Source: Styela clava (lineage: Eukaryota; Chordata; Ascidiacea; Stolidobranchia; Styelidae). From it: a stretch of 64,000 bases of DNA. Below the pieces are notes generated by a model. It worked only from the letters and a program-made list of their open reading frames with translations. It had not been told where the DNA came from and ran no database searches. Shown here in pieces: positions 12,299 through 24,891 of the stretch. A program made the position numbers and the translations under genes. Location of the stretch: positions 21,505,395 to 21,569,394 of the forward strand of contig NC_135250.1 in assembly GCF_964204865.1 (NCBI RefSeq). The letters run 5' to 3'. How positions within the stretch are numbered: position 1 is the first letter of the stretch; each line of letters begins with the position of its first letter.

Positions 12299-12473
12299 GT
12301 TTCTTGGAACACTGAAGAAAAATATCTGACAGATGTAGGATGGAGTGGATCATCATTTGTTCTTCCGTTAGTTTTAAAAGTAGGAATTGAACAATCTCAT
12401 CCAAACGGAATTTATCGCCTGAGTGAGATGTATATTGTGGAGAAGAAGAAACAAACATGTTTGAAAAGTGAAT
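12299..12473 (+). pseudogene. NAT relic, exon 2 only
   Basis: This is a clear copy of NAT exon 2, preceded by an AG acceptor. It is still open in frame and keeps the TDVGW segment with the catalytic Asp. It lacks nine bases, removing the Asn-Gln-Asp found in the sisters after LSE. The donor that is GTGAG in all intact copies reads GTTAG. No exon 1 with Cys and His lies upstream. Exon 3 is absent: about 12675 the intron-2 sequence jumps straight to 3'-flank sequence like that near 5150 and 5650. It cannot encode an enzyme. Confidence 0.88.
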
Positions 12474-14285
12474 GTTAGCTCAGTTCACAGTCTAAATCGA
12501 ATTTCAGATTAGTGCGAGGGATCTTCGGACAATTTTGTTTGTGAAATCTAACTCTACATTTAAAAGTATCACGAAGTTAACATTCGTATGAACGAATATA
12601 CTCGTATATCATTTTTAATCGTGAGTTTTTAATGTTGGCGTATCATTTAAAATGGCCGTAAATATTTAGCAGTTAGCACCGGCCGGAGAAGAGAGCAATT
12701 TGAATTTCTCCTGAAAAATAACGCAATATTTGATGTAATTCAATTAATTAATCACTTTTTATCTGGTTTATAACAATTACTTTTGAATGTTCGAGGGTCG
12801 CATTGGAGCCGCATGTTTGACATTCTCATTTTGCTACCTAAATTTTTTCCTGCGTGGAATGGGTTTGAAATGACCAAATAAGGAAAATTTCCCGTAGAAG
12901 TTCCCTTTTTCATAGTAAAATTGCTATATTGCGTAGAATGCAACACTTACAACGTGGACAAAATATTATGTTATCTAACTCATTATTTTAACAATACAAT
13001 GTACGATATATAAGCTAATACACGAATTTAATCCCACTTGAAAATAAGTTTGAAATACCTTTCGACTTTTAGCATCAGCTCTTAATTTTCCACTATGATC
13101 AGCAATATCATTTCTACATGAATAATATTATTTGCTAGTGTAAAATTGAGACTATTTTTACCAAGGTTGCATTTGTAAAAATTTTGCACATAATAATGCC
13201 ATGTTAGTCATGCATTTACGATTTCTCAAAATTGCCGTAAAATTCACAGAAATATATTAAAAGGTCCTTCCTGTTTGCCCTTTCGCGAAAGCCGGTTTTA
13301 ACAATTATATTTTTCCCCGGAATGGTCGCCAATGTAAGTAGACTAGTAAGTAAATAAGTTTATTTCAAATTTTCCTTACCACAATAACAAAGAAGCAATA
13401 CAGGACAAAACAAACAAATATGCGGAAAATCAGGAAAGTAAGCAAAATCTAATGACGTGGTGATTCACGTTTCCACTTACCCCATACAGCAAACGACACA
13501 TTGAAGTAATTAAAAATATACACGGAATATAATTCGGATGTAAATACTTGGGTGTGGATTTTGAACATGGGCTGCAATTTCTACCATATATATCATATAC
13601 AAGAAAATAACGAGAAGTGTGGAGCACAACAAACAAACAAGTGCCCAAATTTTTTGTATTTTGATTTCATAGTTTTAAACACATTTCTTACGAGTGTAAA
13701 TAGTAAGAATTAAAATATAAAACCATACAATTACCAGAATTTTGTTAATCCAATGTATGACCATAAGGAATAAGTTAATTCATTTTATCATACAGTCGTC
13801 ATCCAATTCGTGCGTCCATTTTATATACATTTATCAGTAATTAATCGAACTAGTTAATTTTTTGTATGGAAATTGGAAAAATTAGACAGAGAATCAGAAA
13901 ACAACTAAAGTGGGTGTTTTGTTATTTTTCTTTTCTGTATCTATGTATGAATATTAAATCTAAATAAATTTCGACATTTAAATTCTTTCATATAATATTC
14001 AACAAATCTGGTGTTGCCTAGAAAATGTCACATCATGATTGATCTAGGTATGAGATAGTGCATATGTTCATACAATAATAAATCGTAATCGTAAAATTTG
14101 GCAGCATCTATTTTGCAGGCGTTGCATCAATAGGCGAACCGAAGTGTCTAAATAAACGTGAATCGGTCAAAAGACGGTTATGCCACGTTCATGGCTGACA
14201 TGTATATGTATTAATGACGTGTCTATTCTTTCAGTAATCAATAAGCATTATAACAGCAAAAAGTTGTTCACGTTCAAGTTCAAGT
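12474..14285. other. Relic 3' flank and spacer before NAT-c
   Basis: 12715-12815 is the third copy of the NAT 3'-flank cassette that ends in TTCGAGGGTCGCATTGGAGC. From about 12900 to 14100 I see only AT-rich sequence without a gene or a clear repeat. A TTTCAG site at about 14231-14236 is a likely acceptor for a spliced 5' UTR of NAT-c. Confidence 0.6.
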
Positions 14286-17100
14286 ATGGATGTGGAAAAG
14301 TATTTCGAAAGGTTAAATTTGAGAAACCCAGCTCGCCAACCTTCACTAAAGTTGTTAAAAGATATATGCATGGGTTCTGCGTCAAACATTCCGTATGAAA
14401 ACTTGGATATGTTCGGAGGTGAACGAAAAATCTGGGATTTGCCAACAATATATCAAAATATTGTAGAGAAGAAACGAGGAGGATTTTGTTATGAATTGAA
14501 TGGGCTTTTGCAGTGGGCTTTAAAATTACTTGGATATAAAGTCGAATTGCTTATGGGATATATGTACGATTCAAAAAATAATCTATTTCAAACTGTCAGT
14601 GATCACCTGGTATTGATGGTAAGAACGGAAAACAGTACGTTTCGTTTATTTGTAAATCTCACATTGCATGCGTTCATCTTGTCAAGAACAAAAATCGGTA
14701 TTTTGTAATACAGGCTAAAGATTTTTCTATGTCATTTCAATACGACTACACTTGATATTGATAGTAGTAGTTAGCAATTTCATCTTTTCAACCGACGCGT
14801 AATGATTTAATTACATCTATTTCTAATTCCCATAATAATTTTTGTAGCTTGCTTAATCAGTTAATCTATAATAAATTGGATGTTAGCCAAAGACAAATTT
14901 CCTACTTCGCGGAGATTGCGGAGTTATTCTGTGGCCGCTTTATATTCACGTCATACACTCTATTTTTGGACACGAAATGTACATATATATGGATCGTTTT
15001 GTTATTATGTCGTTGTTCTTCTTTATCATGCTTTCTTTTTCACATAAACCATCAGACCAATTGATTTGGAATTATTAGTGGTTGAAAATTGTATTTTTCG
15101 CTAGAAGGATATTGCTTTTATTTAATCCAAAAAATTCTGTGGGCTCTATGAGATTCATTTTTTTGCGTGCATTGACGTCAGCAAAATTACGCACCTTGTG
15201 GCGGTTCCGCGTTCGCGGTCACGCAAGGTCGTGAAGTCTACTTTGTTAGATTGCATACCAGTAGGGTTACCATTTTTTTTGACTTCAAAGCGGGACGCCT
15301 CCAAAGACACGACCCCTTAGCTGTGACCCTGTAACTTTACAGTTTCCGATTTTACTATATAGGCCTACATTTAAAGCCATCCCGGCTGTCGTCATTGACC
15401 ATATTGTCATCGAACGCATATTCTCTGTCTGAATATCGGGTTCAGTTCAAAAAATAGAAAGGAATAGACGCTAACGATACAAATGATCCGAATTTAGATT
15501 TTTTATGTACAGCAAAAGGAATAAAAAATAATGAAGTAGTCTGCCGTTTTCAAGCATTGACATTTAGCCTACTTATTCGCCCAAACATGCTTTTCTGTGA
15601 TAACACCTTCAAAAAGACGAAATAGTCTGCCGTTTTCCAGCATTGAGATTTACTTATTCGCCCAAGCATGCTTTTCTGTAGATAACACCTTCAAAAAGAC
15701 GTTGTTCAATGTTACATTCACGTGAACGTCCGAACAGGACCAATTAGAATTGATTTTACATGTGATACGTTCGCTGACAATGTTAGCGAGTAACAACGAA
15801 ACAAAATAACGCATTCACCTTCAGTAAGTACGCTAGCGTTGCGCTACACAGCAACAACAGTAACGAGAACATGCTCGTGTTTTATGCTGGATGGCTGAAT
15901 GCCAAAGCGGGACTTTTGGCTGACTTGTCGGGACGGCGGGACAAGACGCTTAAAAGTGGGACTGTACCGCCTAAAGCGGGGCGTATGGTAAGCTTACATA
16001 CCAGGTTTTTTTTTCGTTGTGGCATTCGTGTCCATATATTTGAGCATCGCTGTAATTATTTTTTTTTTCAACTGAAAGTGATCAACATCACGTTTTCTAG
16101 AAATCTGATTATTGGTGGTAATTTTCGATAGATATTTTTAAATGCGTTCCTTCTCCCCTGTTTATACTTTAAAGAAAAGTGGGTAAAACAGCGCCCCAGT
16201 AACCTGACGCTTTTATTCGTTTTAAGACAAATGCCGGGGCTCTGATCAAATCAGGCATCGGGTTCAGGATAAGCTCCCAAAGTCGTGGTTCAACCACAAA
16301 TCATATCAACACTGTAATTTAGGTTTCTTGGGACACTGAAGACAAATACCTGACAGATGTTGGGTGGGGTGGATCATCATTTGTTCTTCCGTTGAATTTA
16401 AAAGTAGGAATTGAACAATCTCAACCAAATGGAATTTATCGCCTGAGTGAGAATCGAGATATGTATATTGTGGAGAAGAAGAGACAAACCTATTTGAAAA
16501 GTGAATGTGAGTTCAGTTCACAGTCTAAATCGAAATTCGGATCGGTGCTAGGGATCTTTAGATAATTTTGTTTGTAAAATGAAATTATACAGTTCAAGGT
16601 ATCATGAAATTAACATTCGTATGAACGCATATCATTTTTTAAAATGGTCCGAAATATTTAGCAGTTTACGAATATCTTACAATTGATAAACAATGTATAG
16701 GTGGACTTTTTTCTGTTGTGTAGATGATCAACTTTACTTCAACAGTAAAGCCGAAAAAGATTGCGTAAAACTTGATGAAATTCGCTTCAAAGATATTCCG
16801 TGGAACATCCTATTTGGTGTGGAGAAAGCTCCGTGTACCTTTGAAGATTGTAAAGTCGGGCACGACTATGCTCAAGATGAAGAAAAATTCATGATATCGA
16901 AACCAATCGTGATCCGTCAAAACAGGGAGAGAAGAAAATTTTTTGTGAAAAATTTATATTACGAAAAGAAATATATCGACCCCGTAACACTGAAGTTAGA
17001 GAGATTTCAGAAGTGCTCGATGGAAGAAATGTACGACATTCTGAAAAAAGAATTTGGAATTATTTTGAATTTTAAACTCAGTATACCATTTATTGAATGA
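14286..17100 (+). CDS. NAT: Arylamine N-acetyltransferase, copy c
   Basis: Three exons join to 297 residues: 14286-14618, 16323-16506 and 16724-17100. Exon lengths (333, 184, 377) are identical to copy b. The triad is Cys68 in RGGFCYELN, His107 in SDHLVLM and Asp123 in TDVGWGG. The C-terminal exon ends in LNFKLSIPFIE, identical to copy b, while copy a ends LNFELSMPFIE. Intron 1 is lengthened by a 735-bp hAT-type insertion at 15262-15996. The high likeness of b and c suggests recent duplication or gene conversion. An intact, probably active enzyme of unknown substrate. Confidence 0.92.
15262..15996. mobile_element. hAT-type element in NAT-c intron 1, 735 bp
   Basis: A perfect 8-bp duplication CATACCAG flanks it (15254-15261 and 15997-16004). 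Ends are TAGGGTTACCAT and, inverted, TAAGCTTACCAT, 10 of 12 matching. NAT-a and NAT-b carry the uninterrupted site (near 3745 and 9310). Inside, two direct repeats of about 85 bases (15533-15620 and 15621-15703) share AGTCTGCCGTTTT and AACACCTTCAAAAAGACG. No transposase is seen. Confidence 0.9.
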
Positions 17101-19959
17101 GTTGTACTTTGGGGAGTACTTTGTGTTATTGATTTGTTTTAAATATTAAATTACATTTACATAACAATTTCTTGCAGTTCATTATTATTTGAATTCACAG
17201 AAACATATTTAAGACTGAAACTCAAAGACTAACTGAGCCTTGGCCAAACAGCTGTTTGATGCAATAATAGCTACCATGATCAAACATGCCAAGAACCACT
17301 ACGATATTAATTTTTTGTAGAATAAACCAGCACATCCTCCTGGCTGATGAAGATATAAACATTTTAACTTAAATCAAGATGTTTAAAAAAATCCATTTTT
17401 GTGCTGTTGTGCAACAACTCGCCTCTGTAACATTTCACCACGTTCTCCCTCCCATAAATACATAAGGACTAAATAAGACTGTGTTTTTACAAAAAAATAA
17501 AAATAATAAAATGCGATATTTGATGTAATTCAATTATCAATAACTTTTAACTGGTTTATTAAAATTACTGATGGATGTTCGAGGGTCACATTGGAGCTCT
17601 TCAAGTGGCGCAAGTTATTGCTCATTAGTAGGCCAATTGCATATTATTGGAAGTATCACAGCTCAAAATTTGGCAGCATCTCCAGGCCACAATTTTAAAA
17701 CTCGCCGATGACAAATAAGCGCATGTTTTTTATTTTTAAGGTCATTTTTGGTAAAATAAATGTTATTCATAAATGAATATTTTGTATTAGTAATTTAAGT
17801 TTTCGACCATAAAAGCATTACAATGCGTTTAGTATTTGAAACTATACTCACGTCGCGAGGTTTCACCAAATTTCTTTTTTTCAAATTTGGGTCGCTTGCA
17901 AGAAAAAGGTTGGGAACCACCGCAGTAGACTATCAGTACCGCTGTCTTCGCGAATGTGCCTGACCACCAGAAAGCAACAAACGCAATTTTTGATGACGTC
18001 ATCGCACACAATAAACGAATCTCTTGGAGCCCACAGACATTTATGAAAGTGAGAAAATAAATGCGAAAATACAATTTTTAACCACTAAAAAATTCAAGGC
18101 AACTATAGTTATTGAGAAGCAATTTTCCCTACATTAAGAAAAAGAATAAAAGAAAGAAAAATACTGACAAGATGAACAACAACAACACAATAACAAAACG
18201 TTCAATAGGTAGGTTTACCATATATCTGGTACAAAAAACCGGGACAGTGCGGATCGGACTAACTTTGGTTCGATTCTGAGGCTAAGTAATATCTGAATCT
18301 TCTATCATATCTTTGCGAGTAGATACCGGGCATTAAATTAGCTATAAATTAATTTGTACGCGCAGTCGCCAAACATCATTTATAAAAGCAGTCAATTATT
18401 TGAAAATTTCAATAATCGACATAAGAGAGACACCTGCGGTTGCCACACTGCAATAGTTGTACTCATAATGACAATATAGCAAAATGATTTCTGCTCTGTT
18501 ACTTGAACAGAGTAAGTTTGAAAAAATTATAAATTTTGACAACAAGACTTTCTACTCGAACGGGCAAAGTATCCACGGAATGATGTTGAATTTAGTTTTA
18601 AGGTAAATGAGCCGCAAATCCTATGCGAGTCTCGTAAAGGCTCGTTTCAGTTTTATTTTTGAGTTTGAAAAAAACATTATTGCCCCGTGTCTTTCTACGC
18701 GTCCATTTGGAATTTCGATAATTTATCGACAGGTCAGTTAACGTTGTGCGTCAAATTATCGCAATTAACATAATTATAATACCTTTCACACAACAAAACA
18801 GCAGTTCTCTCTCCCTCTGTTAACTAGTGAATCAGAGATAAATTGGATGCTTCCGTTAAGAAAATAACTTTGTAATAATATTATATGAAAAAATTGTTTT
18901 TGACTGCCACGCTTTTGAACAAGCAGCTAAGCTCTCCACATCTGTTTTGTTTTGCATTCTAGCTGGCTCTTTATTTTGTCCTATAGCATGCAAAGCATAA
19001 GATTCTTCCTCATATGGCTGCTCATATTCTGATATCTGCATGTGCATGTTTTTTGTTGGGTTTCTGATATTCCACATGCATGATCTTTTATTTCTATTTG
19101 AGTGGTGTGTTTCTTTGTGAGGGTTGTAGAAGGTATAATTTAACTCCTGTACCTATTACTGTAATTAGGCGACCAGTCGAGATATATTGGATTCTCCCCT
19201 TCATTTTGATTTGCTGTGGTACTCAATGATTTGTCTTGTGTGTATACAAAATTTTATTCTAGGTTAAGGTTCTACTGTGAAGTTAACGTGAAGGCCAACA
19301 TACAAATGGTTAGTGTGGTTTGAGAGATCTTACATGGTTTGCGAAGATTATTTACCCTGTGTCCCAACCAGAATTCAAATCAGGTCTTTCAACTTGCGTT
19401 TTAAAGATAAATAACTAATGATCAATATTTAATCAAAATATTATTTTCTTCTCAACAAAAGTGTAGGGTAGTGAGTGTTATTTCCTAATATGTAACCCTT
19501 GAATATTCTACTCGAAGATTTATTTTCTGTTTTTCAGGTCGTTTGTGATGACCAATTTAATGGCTAGCTTATTGAATATAAAGAGTGTCTACAATCTACA
19601 TCATCAAAATTGGCAGTCTGATGTCTCATCTATGATAAATTTGAATTGACAACAATTGCGTTACATTAAGTAAATGAAGAAATGATCCTGTGAAATAACA
19701 ATCCTAATTCCTTTGTCCTTGCAGAAGTCAATATCTAAGATTGAAAAAAACCTTACTTATACCCTTGGTAATCAACATATTCCTATTCCCCGTTGTCCTA
19801 CCTTAATTAATTATAATAACTTATGTCACTTGTACCTTTAAATACTTATTACAATCTGGACTATAATCTGGCAATAATAGGCTCTAGTTTGGGGAATGAA
19901 GTGGTCTACTAGCCCACCTCTTCATGCACCCAATTCTGGCAACTTTGGTTGGGCATTTT
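17101..19959. other. NAT-c 3' flank and gene-poor spacer
   Basis: 17101-17790 repeats the NAT 3'-flank cassette, and 17985-18170 repeats the block upstream of NAT-a. Around 18216 a CCATATATCTGGTAC stretch resembles a transposon end but has no partner that I can find. The remaining sequence to 19959 shows no gene. Confidence 0.55.
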
Positions 19960-21013
19960 TGGCAATTGACTCCAACCAATGACATTAAACAACATGATAG
20001 GCAACTCTGACGTCACTCCATAAGACTACATGCGAAAGATTGTATTTCATGATACGCTCCAATGCACATATTTCTCGTCGCCTTTCGCGACCGTTTTCCG
20101 CTTGCTTTTGCTAATCGGCGTCCTCTTTACGTTTAGTACCTGCCTTTTTGCGCCTGTAACGTAAGAAAATAATCTCTATATCTAAGAAGTTTTGCTCACT
20201 TGGAAAGCTGGAATGACATACAAGCTGTAAAGAGTAAAATGGACATCATAGACTTTTTTTTTTATCAGAGAAGATTACAAACGCGATAGCGTAAAGATTT
20301 GTGTGGGACATTTTGCAGATAATGACAAAGTTCAAAGGTAGTCATTTTAATGTTTGCGCTTAAACATTGAAATTTCATTTAAAGAGGGTGTCATACAAAA
20401 CAGCAAAACTGTTTTTACTACTCTTAACGGTGCTGTGATACAATTCCATAACACAAAGTTTGCACCTATCGAACTTGCCTTAGTAGGTGAATTTTTTGGA
20501 CAAATTTATTGTGAGGGATTTCGCATGTAATTCTCATTGATTGGTGGCTGTTTATAATTCCTATTAATTGTGAATTCTGATTATACCAAAGAATTTACTG
20601 GCACCTTTTTCTTGTCAATACTCCAAGCTGAGGTAATAAACAAGACAATACATTCATGTCATGTGGAAGCAAAATATGCACACTAATTAAAAGTTTGACA
20701 CATTGAGATAATACATCATTACAGAAAATACAAGTTAAAGATATGTATGACCATCACATGGTAATTAAAATTAAAATTAATAGGGGCTGTGGAGTATGAA
20801 AAGTTCAAGACAAAGAAAAGAACAAAAGTTCTCTCTAGCTCAGGAACTCTCAATTTTGCCTCCATTGCTTTGTGAAGGCCAATATATTGCCAGTGGCTGA
20901 ATTGGTTTACCTTTATGATAGCAACGATTTTGTTTTTAAAACGGCAAGATTTTTTTCAATTTAATTGAAGTGATATTATTTCCCAAAGCAATGCTTGAAT
21001 TGTCTAGAATAGA
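19960..21013. other. Unassigned region with a possible THAP-like exon
   Basis: 19980-20075 is partly homologous, in inverted orientation, to 23925-24000. A short segment at 20269-20337 has a pyrimidine-rich acceptor and a GT after it, and can encode KICVGHFADNDK, reminiscent of the C-terminal Cys-His part of THAP domains. A GTAAGA donor lies at 20161. No full gene could be assembled. Confidence 0.3.
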
Positions 21014-22155
21014 TCAGTGGTGTCAAACTCATGGGTTTTCGAGAGCCGCATTGCATGTTGGAAATTGTAAAAAGGGCCGCAAACAGTTTTTAATAATGTA
21101 TACTTGAAAGATATTTTCAAGATTTAAGTTTTAGTTTGTGACATATATTAGGATGCAACTAAACAGTTGGATTAAGTTTTATTATTTTTTTTAATTTCAA
21201 ATGCAATTTCATGTTATTATTTGCATTCCACTATTATTGCAAGTTACTGTATTTATTACAAAAAATCATAAAATTCTATGTACAACCATCAAAATCATTT
21301 TTGAACAAGCTTTGGATAAGGAAAGAATAATACATACACTAAAAAATGACTCAATCTAAATATATGAACCTAAAATTAACAAAAATACTACAATATAAAC
21401 TCTATGTTTTTTAATTACATTTGTCCTGACGTTTGGCCAGGATGAAATAATTTTATAGTACCAACTCTAACTAACGAGGTCACATGATCATGGGTTAATG
21501 TGGATCTTTGCGAATGTTTAATTAATTCCAGTAATGCAAAAAAGTTATATTTATCATTTCATGTATAGATCAGTAAAAAAACAAATGACAGATTTTTTCG
21601 ACAAGAAATTTCGCGCCACATTGCATGGCATAGGATTGCTTGAATTATTATTGATATTTAGTAACAAAAGAGTTGTATAATTATATTAATATACAAACAT
21701 ATGGAAATTTTCTGTTCGAAGTTGGTCTTCGAATTTGTCATATTGACTGCTGAGCCTATTGTGTTATTTCATTGTACTGATGGAAATATGACAAATTAAA
21801 CAATGTGCTTCAGAGAATTTTGTGAAATGCAGAAATATTGCAACTCCCATTTTCTTCGAAAATGCCACCTTCTTCATGTACTTTGCGTTTAATTTAATCA
21901 CTCAAGTGTTTTATTCAAGTATTATTTTGCTAGCTTGATGTGTATTCTTAAACGAGTTAAAATGTGAACAAAAAAAATTAATTTTTTAAAACTACTTTCA
22001 GTAAATTGTTTTCTGTGTGAATATTCAATTTCACTTTAAAAAGTTTGAAAAATCTGTTACATTTAGATAAAAAAAAAATTCCAAAATACTTTTACAATTA
22101 TTATTAAGCGTTCGAGGCCGCACTGGAAATTCTCTGGGGCCGCGAGTTTGGTCTA
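21014..22155. mobile_element. Decayed hAT-type element
   Basis: The left end CAGTGGTGTCAAACTCATGG and the GAGCCGCA/GGGCCGCA blocks match the common hAT end pattern. Towards the right the complementary GGGGCCGCGAGTTTG appears, but the last TIR bases are missing. The interior is AT-rich and has no transposase frame. Confidence 0.55.
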
Positions 22156-24736
22156 GATTGAAGTTGTCCAAAATATATACCAGTATTTTATCATGAATCA
22201 TGATTATACCCTTTCCTGAATTTCTTCTACAGTACTACCAAAAGTTGATGGACCAAATATAACACAGGTGTAGTGAGTGACCCGAAATCCTCATTTTTCA
22301 AAGCTGTTTTAAGAATGCCTGGCATGTTTTGTGCTTTTTCACAAATAAGACCGCTTATGCAATCTTACGCATTGGAATTTTTAGTTATTTTCCTCAAGCC
22401 TTGCAGGATGTAGGGGCCATACACAACTCTACCGGAGGGTCAAATGCATTTGCATGCCTCCATAGGTTGTTCTTCTATTGCAAACATTTATGGAGTATTC
22501 TAATTATATTTCTTGGTTCTTATGCCTACATTTCATATCTCAATCTATGGTTTTCTTCACACAACACATTATTGTCACTCATAGAACCTTCAATTTCCCT
22601 GTGATCATATCCCTCATATTTTATCATGTGTAAGCACAAAAGAAGATTCAGAACAGATTGAAAGTGTAAATTAATATAACAAATAATAATAAATTTGGAA
22701 TGGAATTCTTATTTTTTGCTCCTCTCTATTTAAAATTTATTTAATAACTTCCTAATCCCGATTAGAAATTTTTCTCATCTCTAATTATATATCATTTTTT
22801 TTTTTACATAGTGTATATAGTTTTTTTCCATATGTATATCCTGAGAGTGTAATATTACAGAACCTGTGTTATTAATTTATTTATTCATGTGCTTGCTTTG
22901 GGTGGTAACCGACTCAGATGACTGTTAATGGTCGTATCGTTACCACCCTGTCATCTACCGAAACCTAATTTTTCTCATTTTGCTATCATATATATATTGT
23001 ATGAGTTTTCTGGTTTGACGAAACAATAAAAAAATTCTCTCTCTCTCTCTCTTGGAATCACACTGTCACTGATATGTCGCCAGACTTCTGATATCTGCTT
23101 CTGCTACAGTTGTCCTGTGAATAAATAATAGGAAATTGAGAATAGACGAATAGTTGAAAGTTTTGCTTTATGTCGGCTTAATTTCTTGATTGATATACTT
23201 ACTATTTTTGCTATTGCCGCTTGTGCTGCAGGAGTCTCACAATGCTAGACAGGTTTTTCCACAACATTCACATCTGAAGAAAGAGAGGAGATTTATTAAT
23301 TTTCGTTAAGAATGAATAAAGCAGTCTATATGATTTAGAATGGGAAAGCTAATAAATCCAATATCCCATGTCTATGTAAAATATGTTTTACTGAATTTGG
23401 TATATAAACCAACTAATAAAAGGGTTTAGTCAGAAAATTACAAGCATTCTTATACTTGAGAGATCAGACTATACAATATAGACCGGTATGAGTAAAATGT
23501 TAGGTGAACTTGTTAACCCTTTGATTCAATACGCAAATAAAAGTTATTGAGCAATAGTATGTTACAGAAATGAGTATATATCCTCACTGAATAAAAAATC
23601 TAACTGGAGGTGCATGAACTATTTGAAACCATAAGGGGTAAGTAAATATGCAATTTCGGCAAATGGACAACTACGTACCGTACTGAATTAATAACTTCGT
23701 AGTATTTGACAAAAGCTGGCTTTCCCACATGTACTAAACAGTGCGATGCCCGGGTGTGATATACAACAATAGTATTTACCTTACCTTTTTTCAATTTCTT
23801 TCTACCTCAACTTTACAAAATATCATTAAAATCGACAACAACTGTCAAAGCAGGCACGAACACCATTCGTGCTATTCCTTGAAAGCAGCACACATCCGCT
23901 CGTTTTCGTCTCGTCAAGTATGTGCATTGGAGCGTGCTATCGGACACGATCTTCGGCCAAAAATGGCGGAGTGGCGCATCATGTTGTTTAATGTCATTGC
24001 TCCAACTATAATCAGCTTGGCACAGCTTGGTATGTTAGTCGTTGGCTTGGCAATATATTTTTCATAAAAGTTTATCTCTACTGTTCACTCCCATTTATAA
24101 AATCTATCAATTCGGCAGTGGCAAACGTTATAAATTTATTAATATGGTATGGCAAGTAATTTTTATTTTATTTTTGAACTACCCGTATGTAATTTATAAC
24201 TTCTTAATTTATAACTTCTGGTTGTGTGTGTGGGTGCGTGTGTGAAATATTTTCATTATTTTAGGTGAGTGAACACGTACCACTTCTTCTTGGCAAAACC
24301 TGCCATCTTGTATACATTCTGTACGTTTTAAACCTTATCTAAGGTTTTGTTTGCTCTCCTGATTTCATAATCAGTTTTTATTTATTTTTTTTACCAATCA
24401 TTTTATTGTTTTGCTGATTATTGAGACCCGAAATAAACTTATACTTATACATGTGAAAGTATTTCCCTCCGCCTCTTGGTGTAGGCTACTTCGACTGTAT
24501 GTAAGTTTGCGAAAATGTAATTTTGTATGAAATAGCTTCCACAAGAATGAATCTGCGTAGAACCTTACCTTAGTATATACACACTAACCCTTTATGTTAT
24601 AAATGCCCCGTATACCGGTATAAGCGTTAGCCATATTTCTCATATCAAATAATAGACTACCGGTACTGTAGCATACCGGTATAGCCTTTGGTCGTTCGAG
24701 GAGCATCGCATTGCGCACAGTAAGGTCGCATTAGGA
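22156..24736. other. Gene-poor region with simple repeats
   Basis: I see no supported gene. A (CT)n run is at 23036-23052, directly after AATAAAAAAATT. ACCGGTAT palindromic motifs recur near 24610-24690. 23925-24000 is the inverted partner of 19980-20075. Short open frames here lack recognisable motifs. Confidence 0.45.
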
Positions 24737-24880
24737 ATGTCCCGTTATCAACAATTAGGCCTCTTTATCAACAGCGCACTTCAGCCAGTCAGCATTATGG
24801 ATATTGCGGGTCGCATTACTGCATTGCAGCAGCGCTTTACGCACGAAATCTATGATGACAAGTTGGACGGGACTTGTTGA
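24737..24880 (+). other. Small open frame next to the LINE insertion
   Basis: A 47-residue frame (MSRYQQLGLFINS...) ends with a TGA whose last two bases start the LINE target duplication. I recognise no family. It may be chance or the remains of a small gene. Confidence 0.2.
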
Positions 24881-24891
24881 TACTGTGATAG
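24879..24891. repeat. LINE target-site duplication, left
   Basis: GATACTGTGATAG is repeated exactly at 27293-27305, right after the distal poly(A). Together the two copies define the inserted segment. Confidence 0.9.

Noticed and set aside
15871-16131. 86-codon open frame in NAT-c intron 1
   Set aside because: It starts inside the hAT-type insertion and runs across its right end into intron sequence; no domain.
22329-22604. 91-codon open frame
   Set aside because: Hydrophobic by AT-rich composition; no family motif, no gene context.
23741-24067. 108-codon open frame with a hydrophobic end
   Set aside because: Low complexity, crosses the inverted repeat segment, no recognisable domain or splice partner.
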